Below are positions 8,792-17,398 of a stretch of 42,155 nt of DNA, piece after piece; within the stretch, counting starts at the first letter, position 1, and every line of letters begins with the position of its first letter. The translations under genes and the position numbers were made by a program. The notes under the pieces are model-generated. The model saw nothing but the letters and a program-made list of their open reading frames with translations, was not told the DNA's origin and did no database searches. This stretch comes from Fluviicola sp. (GTDB lineage Bacteria; Bacteroidota; Bacteroidia; Flavobacteriales_D; Crocinitomicaceae): positions 1 through 42,155 of the forward strand of contig NVXU02000040.1 of the NCBI GenBank assembly GCA_002734065.2, read 5' to 3'.

Positions 8792-9178
8792 CTAGTTGAG
8801 TTTGCCTGGAAATTCTAATTTGAATGTCGGAACAATAACCTGAAAAAGTTCATCAGTTGAAAGGTTTTTAAAAGTATAGAATCCCTTCATTATTCCTAGT
8901 TCTGAACGTAGTTCACAACCGCTCGTATAGGTGTAGTTGTCATCAGGAATTAAGATAGGTTGTTCGCCAATTACACCGTCTCCATTCACAATTTGAGCGT
9001 CATTCAAAGAATCAAAAATATACCATTCTCTCGAGATAAGCTGGACATTGAATTCATTCGCATTGTGGATATCAATCCTATAGTTAAAAAAGAAGACACG
9101 ATCACTTAAAGACGAAAAGTCTTGCCGAAACTGTGTTGTGACAGATATTTTAACCCCAGATGTTATTAATGTCTCCAT
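8792..9178 (-). CDS. apaG: ApaG/DUF525 domain protein
   Basis: This 128-aa protein consists of one ApaG domain, an immunoglobulin-like fold also found in some F-box proteins. Family features are the FFNYRIDIHN strand near residue 30, QLISREWYIFDS near 46, the glycine-rich GDGVIGEQPILIP, and YTYTSGCELRSELGIMKGFY. ApaG is linked to divalent cation and diadenosine tetraphosphate phenotypes in enterobacteria, but its biochemical role is unsettled. The gene is convergent with the TPR gene with no gap between the stop codons. Confidence 0.93.
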   Translation of the reverse strand: METLITSGVKISVTTQFRQDFSSLSDRVFFFNYRIDIHNANEFNVQLISREWYIFDSLNDAQIVNGDGVIGEQPILIPDDNYTYTSGCELRSELGIMKGFYTFKNLSTDELFQVIVPTFKLEFPGKLN

Positions 9179-9277
9179 TTTTATATTCTAAATTGTAGAA
9201 CAAGTTAGGAATTTATTTGAATATCAAATGATATGATTGTATTTTTTTTTTTGAATTTAGGCAATCACCTAATTTTT

Positions 9278-9309
9278 TTTGTGTTGTAATAGCTTTATCA
9301 CTATCTTTA
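9278..9309 (+). promoter_or_regulatory. Candidate promoter of the MbnP-like operon
   Basis: A TTTG at 9278-9281 is followed after 20 nt by TATCTTTA at 9302-9309, which differs from TAnnTTTG only in the last base. The ATG at 9315 lies 5 nt further on, so a transcript starting about 7 nt downstream of the -7 box would be almost leaderless. The same octamer precedes both TPP riboswitches. Confidence 0.5.
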
Positions 9310-9314
9310 CAATT

Positions 9315-10070
9315 ATGAGAAAGTATCGTCTAACATATTTGATTAGTATATTGTGTTTTTTTGTCATTCTTCTAGCTTGTAAGAAAGACTCTCCACCAAA
9401 TGACAATAAGGATTATATAAACATGACATTTTCTTTTGCTCATGAAGTAGACGGTTTATCTTTGGATTTTGACACGATAAAATACACCAATTCTATTGGT
9501 AATAATTACAGTGTTGCCACTTTAAAGTATTTTATTTCTGATATCATTTTACATAAGTCAGGAGGAGGGACAGTCCTTATTGATGCTGAACATTACATTG
9601 ATGCGGTTGATCCAACAACATTATCATTTTCTCCAACGGATATGATTCCTAATGGTACTTATACTTATCTATCATTTACTTTCGGTTTGGATAGTGCGAA
9701 AAATGTTTCTGCATCCTATCTTAACCCCCCAGAAAATAACATGGAATGGCCACTAGCCATGGGGCCTGGTTATCATTATATGAAGTTAGAAGGAAAGTAT
9801 GATTCGCTTGGAATTATTAAAAATTATCAATGCCACACAGGTCAGTCTATGGGGAACCCTTACTTTGTAAACTTAACCCTACCTGTTTCTAGCTTTACAG
9901 CAAACGGGAAAAATTTAGCAGTTGAATTGATTATGAATGTGAATAAATGGTGGGAATCACCGAGTCTGATTGATCTAAACGATGTCACAGGAATAATGGG
10001 TAACCAAGTAATGCAGTTACAATTTATGGGGAACGGAGCAGATGTGTTTAGAGTTGGCTCTATTCAATAA
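9315..10070 (+). CDS. MbnP-like copper-associated lipoprotein
   Basis: This 251-aa lipoprotein has lipobox VILLAC (Cys22). The mature part fits the MbnP family: FSFAHEVDG at the start, a YFISDIILH strand near 72-80, a conserved tryptophan region at NNMEWPLAMGPGYHYMKLEG (W145, H154), and YQCHTG (H174). In methanotrophs MbnP (CorA-like) binds copper, and its partner MbnH oxidises one tryptophan to kynurenine. The next gene here encodes a di-heme peroxidase of the MbnH/MauG type, which supports the assignment. The start at 9315 is chosen because it opens the lipoprotein signal; an upstream in-frame TTG at 9279 would spoil it. Confidence 0.82.
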   Translation: MRKYRLTYLISILCFFVILLACKKDSPPNDNKDYINMTFSFAHEVDGLSLDFDTIKYTNSIGNNYSVATLKYFISDIILHKSGGGTVLIDAEHYIDAVDPTTLSFSPTDMIPNGTYTYLSFTFGLDSAKNVSASYLNPPENNMEWPLAMGPGYHYMKLEGKYDSLGIIKNYQCHTGQSMGNPYFVNLTLPVSSFTANGKNLAVELIMNVNKWWESPSLIDLNDVTGIMGNQVMQLQFMGNGADVFRVGSIQ

Positions 10071-10080
10071 ACGATTTATA

Positions 10081-11145
10081 ATGAAAAGGTATCAAATTCT
10101 TGGTGTATTAGTCATAGCAGGCTTGTTTTTTACAAATTGCAAGAAGGACCCTTTAATTGAAGATGTTTCATCAGGGAGTTCCGGACCAACACCTTATAAC
10201 TTAATTACCCCAAATGGATTTCCTTTTATGAACATCCCAGCGGACAATCCGTTAACCGTAGAGGGAGTTAGCCTTGGTAGAAGGTTGTTTTACGATCCTA
10301 TTTTATCTGGAGACAATACCCAGTCGTGTGCAAGTTGCCATACGCAGGCCTTTTCATTTTCTGACAATGGCAACCAGTTTAGTACAGGTATTGACGGTTT
10401 TCTAGGAGGTAGAAACTCACCCGCGATTATCAATGCTGGTTGGTCGTCAAGTTTGTTTTGGGACGGTAGAGCCGCGAGTTTAGAAGAACAGGCTTTAGGT
10501 CCAGTGCCTAATCCTATAGAAATGCATTTAACTTGGACTGATGCCATGGTTAAATTAAATGCTCATCCAGATTACCCGACCTTGTTTAGTAAAGCTTTCG
10601 GAACAATTAGCATTGATTCAATTCTGGTAGCTAAAGCGATAGCGCAATTCGAAAGAACTCTAATTTCGAATGACTCTAAATGGGATAAGTATTTAAGAGG
10701 GGAGGCTTCTTTGACAGCTTCTGAGGCAAGAGGTTTTGATATTTTCTTTACGGAAAAAGGAGATTGTTTTCACTGCCACAGTACAATATTATTTACAGAC
10801 AATCTTTTTCATAATAATGGGCTTGATGATATTTTCACTGATATAGGATTGGGAGCTATTACTGGAAGTTCAAATGACAATGCGAAATTCAAATCTCCAA
10901 CCTTGAGAAACGTTGAATTTACAGCCCCTTACATGCATGATGGAAGGTTTAATACGCTAGAAGAAGTGATTACTTTCTATAGTGAAGGGGTTAAGTTTTC
11001 ACCCACAATAAGTCCTCTTATGAAGAAGGTAGCTCAAGGAGGTTTGCAATTGAACCCTTTGGAAAAACAAGATTTGCTGTCCTTTTTAAGAATGCTTTCA
11101 GACACTACCTTTGTTAATAACCCAGATTATTCAGACCCTTTTTAG
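10081..11145 (+). CDS. Di-heme cytochrome c peroxidase / MauG (MbnH)-like lipoprotein
   Basis: This 354-aa exported lipoprotein has lipobox FFTNC (Cys20). Two c-type heme sites are visible: CASCH (C83, C86, H87) and CFHCH (C229, C232, H233). The architecture is that of bacterial di-heme peroxidases, with FWDGRAASLEEQA near 126-138 and TAPYMHDGRF near the distal heme. It follows the MbnP-like gene by 10 bp and precedes a T9SS protein by 2 bp, so the three form one unit. By analogy with MbnH its substrate may be the neighbouring lipoprotein rather than hydrogen peroxide, but that is inference. The ATG at 10081 is preferred over an upstream GTG that overlaps the previous gene. Confidence 0.9.
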   Translation: MKRYQILGVLVIAGLFFTNCKKDPLIEDVSSGSSGPTPYNLITPNGFPFMNIPADNPLTVEGVSLGRRLFYDPILSGDNTQSCASCHTQAFSFSDNGNQFSTGIDGFLGGRNSPAIINAGWSSSLFWDGRAASLEEQALGPVPNPIEMHLTWTDAMVKLNAHPDYPTLFSKAFGTISIDSILVAKAIAQFERTLISNDSKWDKYLRGEASLTASEARGFDIFFTEKGDCFHCHSTILFTDNLFHNNGLDDIFTDIGLGAITGSSNDNAKFKSPTLRNVEFTAPYMHDGRFNTLEEVITFYSEGVKFSPTISPLMKKVAQGGLQLNPLEKQDLLSFLRMLSDTTFVNNPDYSDPF

Positions 11146-11147
11146 CA

Positions 11148-13343
11148 ATGAAATTAAGTTATCTATTTGTATTGGCAACCTCGCTGCTGTTAAATTATGC
11201 CTCTGCTCAGTTAAGCTTTGTGCGATATGATTCTATCCCCGTTACCATAACTGGAGACACGTTAAAAAACCCATGGGCTGGAGGTTTAAACAGTCCTCAA
11301 TTTTCTCAGATTGACTTAAATGGAGATGGGATTAAGGATTTATTTGCTTTTGAAAGAAATTGGAATGGCAAGGTGAGGACCTATATTAATAGAGGGACAC
11401 CTAATTTGGCAGACTACATATATGCACCTGAGTATCAGTCTAAATTTCCTCCAATGAGAAATTGGACCTTATTGGTTGATTATAACTGTGACGGTAAAGA
11501 GGATATATTTACGCAAACTACAGCTGGTATTGCGGTTTATAGGAATGATTATGACGCTGTCAATGGACTCTCATTTACTCTTGTTTCACCACTTATTAAT
11601 ACTGCGAGTTTTAGCGGCAACGTGAACCTCTATGTCAGTTCAATCGACATTCCAGCTATTACAGACATTGATAATGATGGAGACCTAGATATACTGACTT
11701 TTGGTATTTCTGGCAGCCATGTTGAGTATCACAAAAACCTTTCTATGGAGAATTATGGGGTCTGTGATAGCCTTGTTTTTGAATTAAAAAACACTTGTTG
11801 GGGATACTTTTCTGAAAATGCTTTGAATAATAATGTTACTATTAATGATACGTGCACGGGAAATGTAGCAAGCCCAGAAGGTGCTGCTCACAGCGGTTCA
11901 ACATTGTTGGCGCTGGACTTGTTTGGTAATGGTGTAAAAGACCTGGTGCTAGGTGATGTCGCTGCTAACAATATGGTCATGCTTACAAATGGAGGGACAA
12001 CAACAAATTCAGGTATGACTGCTTTTGATTCGTCTTTTCCATCAAACACGGTTCCAGTTGACTTAACGATTTTTCCGGCTGGCTATTATTTAGATGTCGA
12101 TAATGATGGTTTAAAAGATCTGTTGGTTGCCCCGAATAGTACCAATACCGCAGAGAATTTCAACGGTGTCTGGTTTTATAAAAATACGGGAACAGTATCT
12201 ATTCCTACCTTTATTTATCAAAGAGATGACTTTCTACAAGGGGAAATGATTGAGCTTGGGACAGGTGCGAACCCTACTTTCTTTGACTATGATAGTGATG
12301 GACTTGATGATATTGTAATAGGTAATTACGGTTATTTTAATGGCGGAAGTAGCCTTGGTGAGTTGTCTCTCTATAAAAATACAGGAACTATTTCAAATCC
12401 TTTTTTCGAATTAATTACAAGGGATTATTCAGGCGCTTCTAGTTTAAATGCAAACGGGTTATATCCAACATTTGGAGATTTGGATGGTGATGGTGATAAG
12501 GATATGATTTTAGGCGACGTTAATGGGATACTTTATTTTTACACCAATACTGCGGGAGCTGGTAATACAGCAAATTTTGTTTTATCACAACCAAATTACA
12601 AAGGAATAGACGTGGGACAATTTTCCTCACCTCAGCTTGTAGATGTGAATAGAGACGGACTGCTCGACTTATTAATAGGTGAAAGAAGTGGAAACTTAAA
12701 TTATTACGAAAATATAGGAACCGCTTCTGTTGCCGATTTTAGTTCTTCAGCTACCAATGATTTTTTTGGAGGAATAGACGTTATGGTACCATGCTGTACT
12801 GGATATAGCACTCCTTTTATGATAGAAGACAGCCTTAATAATTACATTCTATATGTCGGTTCTGAAGAAGGAAATCTCTACCAGTTTGACAATATTGGCG
12901 GGAATTTATCAGGCAATTTTAACCTTGTAGATTCTTTATACTTAGACGGATTGAATATTAGCGTTTCAGGAACAGATATCAACGGCAACGGAAAGTTAGA
13001 ACTAATTTATGGACAATGGTTTGGTGGAGTTACCATCCTTAAAAATGGTAATCCGAATACAGTTAGTATTGATGAGATGGAAGGTTCTCAGATTGGCATA
13101 AGCCTTTTCCCAAACCCAAGTGCTAATAATGTTTTTCTACTAATAGATGGAGCCTCGGAAGGTCAAGAGCTTACAGTTCAAGTTGTAAATGCTCTAGGCC
13201 AATTAGTTATTCAGAGAAGAAAAGTCGATACTGATGGTGAAATGGAGCTTAACACAAGTGATTTATCAAATGGAGTTTACTTTTTAAGAATAGGAGTAAA
13301 CGGACAAGCGCTCACTAAAAAATTGATTATACAAAAACACTAA
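11148..13343 (+). CDS. FG-GAP/VCBS repeat protein secreted by T9SS (type A sorting domain)
   Basis: This 731-aa protein has a signal peptide ending near ASAQ. Several calcium-binding-like FG-GAP units follow: DLNGDGIKDL, DNDGDLDIL, DVDNDGLKDLL, DYDSDGLDDIVIG, DLDGDGDKDMILGD and DVNRDGLLDLLIGE. Together these predict an integrin-like beta-propeller. The last 80 residues form a T9SS type A sorting domain (ISLFPNPSANNV through SNGVYFLRI to KKLIIQKH). It starts 2 bp after the peroxidase stop, so it is the third gene of the MbnP/peroxidase operon. It is expected on the cell surface or in the medium; its ligand is unknown. Confidence 0.9.
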   Translation: MKLSYLFVLATSLLLNYASAQLSFVRYDSIPVTITGDTLKNPWAGGLNSPQFSQIDLNGDGIKDLFAFERNWNGKVRTYINRGTPNLADYIYAPEYQSKFPPMRNWTLLVDYNCDGKEDIFTQTTAGIAVYRNDYDAVNGLSFTLVSPLINTASFSGNVNLYVSSIDIPAITDIDNDGDLDILTFGISGSHVEYHKNLSMENYGVCDSLVFELKNTCWGYFSENALNNNVTINDTCTGNVASPEGAAHSGSTLLALDLFGNGVKDLVLGDVAANNMVMLTNGGTTTNSGMTAFDSSFPSNTVPVDLTIFPAGYYLDVDNDGLKDLLVAPNSTNTAENFNGVWFYKNTGTVSIPTFIYQRDDFLQGEMIELGTGANPTFFDYDSDGLDDIVIGNYGYFNGGSSLGELSLYKNTGTISNPFFELITRDYSGASSLNANGLYPTFGDLDGDGDKDMILGDVNGILYFYTNTAGAGNTANFVLSQPNYKGIDVGQFSSPQLVDVNRDGLLDLLIGERSGNLNYYENIGTASVADFSSSATNDFFGGIDVMVPCCTGYSTPFMIEDSLNNYILYVGSEEGNLYQFDNIGGNLSGNFNLVDSLYLDGLNISVSGTDINGNGKLELIYGQWFGGVTILKNGNPNTVSIDEMEGSQIGISLFPNPSANNVFLLIDGASEGQELTVQVVNALGQLVIQRRKVDTDGEMELNTSDLSNGVYFLRIGVNGQALTKKLIIQKH

Positions 13344-13447
13344 GTCGCTATCCGTAAGAAATCTACAGTTTATTTTTTGCTCAATTAACTTGTTTAAGTA
13401 GGGTTTAGACGTACCTAGGAGTACAAGATTAGTTTCTTTTTTATTTT

Positions 13448-13475
13448 TTGAATCCATCAATAATTTGTACCTTTC
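13448..13475 (+). promoter_or_regulatory. Weak promoter candidate before the LVIVD-type protein
   Basis: TACCTTTC (13468-13475) resembles TAnnTTTG with one mismatch, and a TTG lies 17 nt upstream (13448-13450), slightly short of the usual spacing. The ATG follows after 33 nt. The 165-bp gap holds nothing else I can identify. Confidence 0.35.
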
Positions 13476-13508
13476 CATATTCAAACTATAATTTTAAAAC
13501 TCTCCAAA

Positions 13509-15881
13509 ATGTTAAAAAACTCCTTTTTAGTATCGATTTTCTTACTGTTATCTATTTCTAGCTTTTCACAGCTTAACACGAACTTACTTTCCAATTATGT
13601 ATTCCCCGGTTCTCGAGGAGAATGTAGTGATATTTGGGGGTACGTTGATCAATCTGGTAATGAGTATGCAATTGTAGGAAATCAAACCGGTGTTGCCATT
13701 GTTGACGTAACAACTCCAACAAGTCCTTCCGAAGTTTTTTATGCACCAGGAACGGTTAACATATGGAGAGATATAAAAGTATGGAATAATACAGCTTATA
13801 TTACTAATGAAGGTTCAGGTGGACTAATGATAATAGATATGTCGAATTTACCTGGGCCAATAACTGGTGCTGATGTGTATAGTTATTCCGGTTCGACCTA
13901 TCCATTCAGTACAGCGCATGATTTTTTTGTAGATAGTGTTGGAAGAGGCTATGTTATTGGAGCTGACAACGGTGTTGGTGGTGCTATTATCCTAGATTTA
14001 GTAACAAATCCTTTAGCTCCAATAGAATTAGGGAGGTACAATGACTTCTATTTACACGATGCGATGGTGAGAAATGACACCTTGTGGGGAGCGGCAATAA
14101 ATAATGGTTTTTTTGTTGCAGTTGATGTCAGTAACCCTGCTGTTCCGGTCACTATGGCTTCGCAAATCACTCCCAATAACTTTGCGCACAATTGCTGGAT
14201 TTCTGATAACGGTAGAACCTTATTCACAACAGATGAGGTAAGTGGCGCTTTCATAACATCCTATGATGTGAGTGACTTGTCAAACATTACTGAATTAGAC
14301 CGAATTCAATCAAGTCCGGGTAACAACGTTATTCCGCACAATACATTTTTTATGAATGATTACGTCATCACTTCATACTATAGAGATGGCGTTGTGATTC
14401 ATGATGTATCTTCTCCATCGAACATGATTGAGGTTGGAAATTATGATACATCTCCAGCGATGTCAGGCAACGGTTTTAACGGTGTTTGGGGAGTTTATCC
14501 TTGGTTGCCATCTGGTAATATTATTGCCAGTGATATTGAGAAAGGACTTTTCGTTTTAGGGGTGAATTACACACGTGCTGCTTATTTGATTGGTAACACA
14601 ACAGATGCAGCAACGACTTTTAGTTTGAATGGGGTACAAGTGGATATCGTTACAACAACTGCAACTACGTTGTCAAATGCAGCTGGTGATTATGAAACAG
14701 GAACCCTAACCGCAGGAACGTATGATGTTACATTCTCGAAATTTGGGTATATTTCTCAAACAATAAACAATGTGGTATTGACGAATGGTGCTACAGTAAC
14801 GGTTGATATTGCATTATTGCCCCTTGGATCAATTACACTGTCAGGACAAGTTGTGGATGATAATTTAGTTCCTGTACCGGGTGCAATTGTTGATATTTCA
14901 AGTACGGGATTTTCAACCTCACTTCTAACAGATGGTTCTGGAAATTTCTCAATAGCAGGATTTATTGAAGGAACTTACGATGTAAAAGTGGGTAAATGGG
15001 GATACAAAACGAACTGTGTTGGTAATCAAACGCTGAATACTGCAGGAAACCCTTATTCTTATCAAATTTTGGTCGGTTATGCAGATGACTTTTCACAAAA
15101 CCTAGGTTGGACAGTCTCAGGAAATCCATCCACTGGCGACTGGGTAAAAGGTGTGCCAGTAGGAACAACTTTCGGAGGCAACCCTGCTAATCCAGGTTCT
15201 GATTCACCAACTGATTGTAGCGACGAAGCTTATGTTACTGGAAATGGAGGAGGTTCTGGAGGGTCAGATGATATAGACGGAGGCGAAACTGTACTTCTTT
15301 CGCCAATTTTCGACTTAACAACCTACACCAATCCTTACATTAATTACGAGAGATGGTTTTTCAATGACGGAGGAGCGGGAACACCGAATGATTCTTTGGT
15401 GGTTGAATTATACAATGGAACTACGTCAGTTACACTAGATATTGCTACTTCCTTCAGTTTCGATATGGGGCAATGGGTGTCTAAGAACTACCGCATTTCT
15501 ACTTTGATAACGCCCACAGCGAACATGCAACTCAGAATTAGAGCGATGGATGTGTCTCCAGGGCATATTTCAGAAGGCGCTTTCGATAACTTCTTTATTT
15601 CTGATTCTTCTATCCTAAGTTTAGAGTCATTGAATAATGGTTTTGAAATTAACGTTTATCCATCTCCTTTTTCTGACAAGTTGTACGTTTCTGAGATTCC
15701 CTCGGTGGAGAACGTTAAAATACAAGTCATTGAAATCAGTACAGGACGATTAATTGACGAACTTGAGTTTGAGAATGGATATAATATCATTTTTGAAACC
15801 AATTATTCTTCGGGACTGTATTTCGTGAGAATTTTCAGTGATAATATTCTGCTTGAAACAAAGAAAATTGTTAAGCTTTAG
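13509..15881 (+). CDS. Choice-of-anchor B family (LVIVD-repeat) T9SS-secreted protein
   Basis: This 790-aa protein has a signal peptide ending near SFSQ. Residues about 25-360 form an LVIVD-type beta-propeller (GVAIVDVTTPTSP, GGLMIIDMSNLPG, VDVSNPAVPV). Two carboxypeptidase-regulatory-like Ig domains follow (AYLIGNTTDAAT... and ITLSGQVVDDNLVPVPGA...). A jelly-roll-like domain comes next (DDFSQNLGWTVSGNPSTGDW), and the tail is a T9SS type A domain (INVYPSPFSDKL ... GLYFVRIF ... KKIVKL). It is a surface or secreted protein of unknown ligand, in the same orientation as the MbnP cluster but 165 bp away. Confidence 0.9.
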   Translation: MLKNSFLVSIFLLLSISSFSQLNTNLLSNYVFPGSRGECSDIWGYVDQSGNEYAIVGNQTGVAIVDVTTPTSPSEVFYAPGTVNIWRDIKVWNNTAYITNEGSGGLMIIDMSNLPGPITGADVYSYSGSTYPFSTAHDFFVDSVGRGYVIGADNGVGGAIILDLVTNPLAPIELGRYNDFYLHDAMVRNDTLWGAAINNGFFVAVDVSNPAVPVTMASQITPNNFAHNCWISDNGRTLFTTDEVSGAFITSYDVSDLSNITELDRIQSSPGNNVIPHNTFFMNDYVITSYYRDGVVIHDVSSPSNMIEVGNYDTSPAMSGNGFNGVWGVYPWLPSGNIIASDIEKGLFVLGVNYTRAAYLIGNTTDAATTFSLNGVQVDIVTTTATTLSNAAGDYETGTLTAGTYDVTFSKFGYISQTINNVVLTNGATVTVDIALLPLGSITLSGQVVDDNLVPVPGAIVDISSTGFSTSLLTDGSGNFSIAGFIEGTYDVKVGKWGYKTNCVGNQTLNTAGNPYSYQILVGYADDFSQNLGWTVSGNPSTGDWVKGVPVGTTFGGNPANPGSDSPTDCSDEAYVTGNGGGSGGSDDIDGGETVLLSPIFDLTTYTNPYINYERWFFNDGGAGTPNDSLVVELYNGTTSVTLDIATSFSFDMGQWVSKNYRISTLITPTANMQLRIRAMDVSPGHISEGAFDNFFISDSSILSLESLNNGFEINVYPSPFSDKLYVSEIPSVENVKIQVIEISTGRLIDELEFENGYNIIFETNYSSGLYFVRIFSDNILLETKKIVKL

Positions 15882-15910
15882 TTAATTAGTGAGCTATTCC
15901 GTAAGCTTTC

Positions 15911-15933
15911 TAATTTAGAATCGTTCTAAATTA
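15911..15933. promoter_or_regulatory. Perfect 10+3+10 palindrome upstream of nqrA
   Basis: TAATTTAGAA-tcg-TTCTAAATTA is a perfect inverted repeat. It lacks GC pairs and a T-tract, so it is unlikely to be a terminator for the gene before it. It lies about 55 bp upstream of the candidate nqr -7 element, a position typical of an activator operator. The regulator is unknown. Confidence 0.55.
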
Positions 15934-15976
15934 AAGAATAGAGTAGGAGCGAATGACTTCATCCCTATGAATTTTT

Positions 15977-15984
15977 TATTTTTG
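15977..15984 (+). promoter_or_regulatory. Candidate nqr operon -7 element TATTTTTG
   Basis: This exact TAnnTTTG match lies 30 bp before the nqrA ATG. No good TTG is present at the -33 position, which would fit a promoter that needs an activator bound at the upstream palindrome. Confidence 0.5.
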
Positions 15985-16014
15985 TGTTTGGAATAAATTA
16001 AACGCTTTAATAGC

Positions 16015-17376
16015 ATGTCTAAAACAATAAAGCTTAGAAAAGGGCTTGATATTCGATTAGTTGGTATAGCAAACAAGGTGAAAACCGCTGCAGCAGCGCC
16101 AAAGACGGTGTCAATAAAACCATTGGATTTTCATGGAATGATCCCAAGAATGCTTGTGAAAGAAGGTGAATCAGTAACAATTGGTTCTATCGTTTTTCAA
16201 GACAAGTACAAAGAGTCAATTAAATTTGCATCTCCAGTGAATGGAAAAGTCGAGGCAATTGTTCGTGGCGAGAAACGCCGGATTTTGGAGGTATTAATTT
16301 CCTTAGATGAGAATCAAGAAGCATCAAATTCTGGTGCCATTGATATCAACGCACTTTCTGGAGAGGATGTGAAGGCAAAAATGCTCGCAGCAGGTTTGTG
16401 GCCATTTATGCGTCAGCGACCTATCGATGTTATTGCAGATCCAAAGAACGAACCAAAAGCAATTTTTGTTTCAGCATTTGATTCTGCACCTCTAGCAGCA
16501 GATATGGACTATGTTCTCCACGGAAAGAATGCAGAATTTCAAGCAGGTTTGGATGCTCTTTCAAAATTAACTTCAGGGAAAGTTCATTTAACATTGAATG
16601 GGAAATTGCCAGCAGATGCTACTTTTAAAGAAGCAAAAGGAGTCGAAATTAACACCATTTCAGGAAAGCACCCGGCAGGAAACGTGGGAACGCAAATCCA
16701 TCATATTGATCCTATTAATAAAGGAGAGTTTGTGTGGACAGTGAACACACAAGATGTGGCAAATATTGGTAGCTACTTCTTAAACGGGGTTTATTCTGCA
16801 AAGAAAACAATCGCCATCACAGGTTCTGAAATTAAAGACCCTGCTTATTTGGAAGTAATTCAAGGAACAAATGTTGCAAACATCTTAGAAGGACAAATTA
16901 CGTCAGATAACGTTCGTGTTATCAGTGGAAATGTTCTCACCGGAGATAAAATAGCAGCAGACGGACATTTAGGATTCTATGCTAACCAAATTACAGTAAT
17001 TCCTGAAGGGAACCAGCTGAAATTTGTTGTTACGAAAGGATGGATGGGACCTGGATTTGATAAATTTTCAAATTCTCGCTTGTTCCCTACCTATTTAATG
17101 CGGAAAAAGAGATTTACTTTGGACACCAATACAAATGGTGAAGAAAGAGCATTTGTTATGACAGGAGAGTTGGAGAAAGTATTTCCTTTTGACATTCTTC
17201 CAATGCAATTAACAAAAGCGGCAATCACAGATGACATTGACGGAATGGAAAACTTAGGGATTTACGAGGTAGCTCCAGAAGATTTTGCATTGTGCGAGTA
17301 CGTTTGTACGTCGAAAATAGATATTCAAGATAAAATCCGCCAAGGTTTAGACCTGATAGCGGAAGAGTGCATGTAA
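16015..17376 (+). CDS. nqrA: Na+-translocating NADH:quinone reductase subunit A
   Basis: This 453-aa soluble subunit of the sodium-pumping NADH:quinone oxidoreductase has the N-terminal KLRKGLDIRLVG signature and the biotinyl-like segment GMIPRMLVKEGESVTIGSIVF near residues 44-64. Downstream are GLWPFMRQRPIDVIADP and the characteristic FVWTVNTQDVANIGSYFLNG and GWMGPGFDKFSNSRLFP motifs. It is the first gene of a complete nqrABCDEF operon. NqrA is implicated in quinone binding at the cytoplasmic face. Confidence 0.97.
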   Translation: MSKTIKLRKGLDIRLVGIANKVKTAAAAPKTVSIKPLDFHGMIPRMLVKEGESVTIGSIVFQDKYKESIKFASPVNGKVEAIVRGEKRRILEVLISLDENQEASNSGAIDINALSGEDVKAKMLAAGLWPFMRQRPIDVIADPKNEPKAIFVSAFDSAPLAADMDYVLHGKNAEFQAGLDALSKLTSGKVHLTLNGKLPADATFKEAKGVEINTISGKHPAGNVGTQIHHIDPINKGEFVWTVNTQDVANIGSYFLNGVYSAKKTIAITGSEIKDPAYLEVIQGTNVANILEGQITSDNVRVISGNVLTGDKIAADGHLGFYANQITVIPEGNQLKFVVTKGWMGPGFDKFSNSRLFPTYLMRKKRFTLDTNTNGEERAFVMTGELEKVFPFDILPMQLTKAAITDDIDGMENLGIYEVAPEDFALCEYVCTSKIDIQDKIRQGLDLIAEECM

Positions 17377-17398
17377 TATAAATTAAAGATAAATTACA

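Noticed and set aside
13284-13484. Minus-strand open frame at the end of the FG-GAP gene
   Set aside because: It overlaps the T9SS tail in antisense, with no homology or promoter.
15911-15933. Terminator of the choice-of-anchor B gene
   Set aside because: The stem is almost all A-T and is followed by ttaaagaata rather than a T-run.
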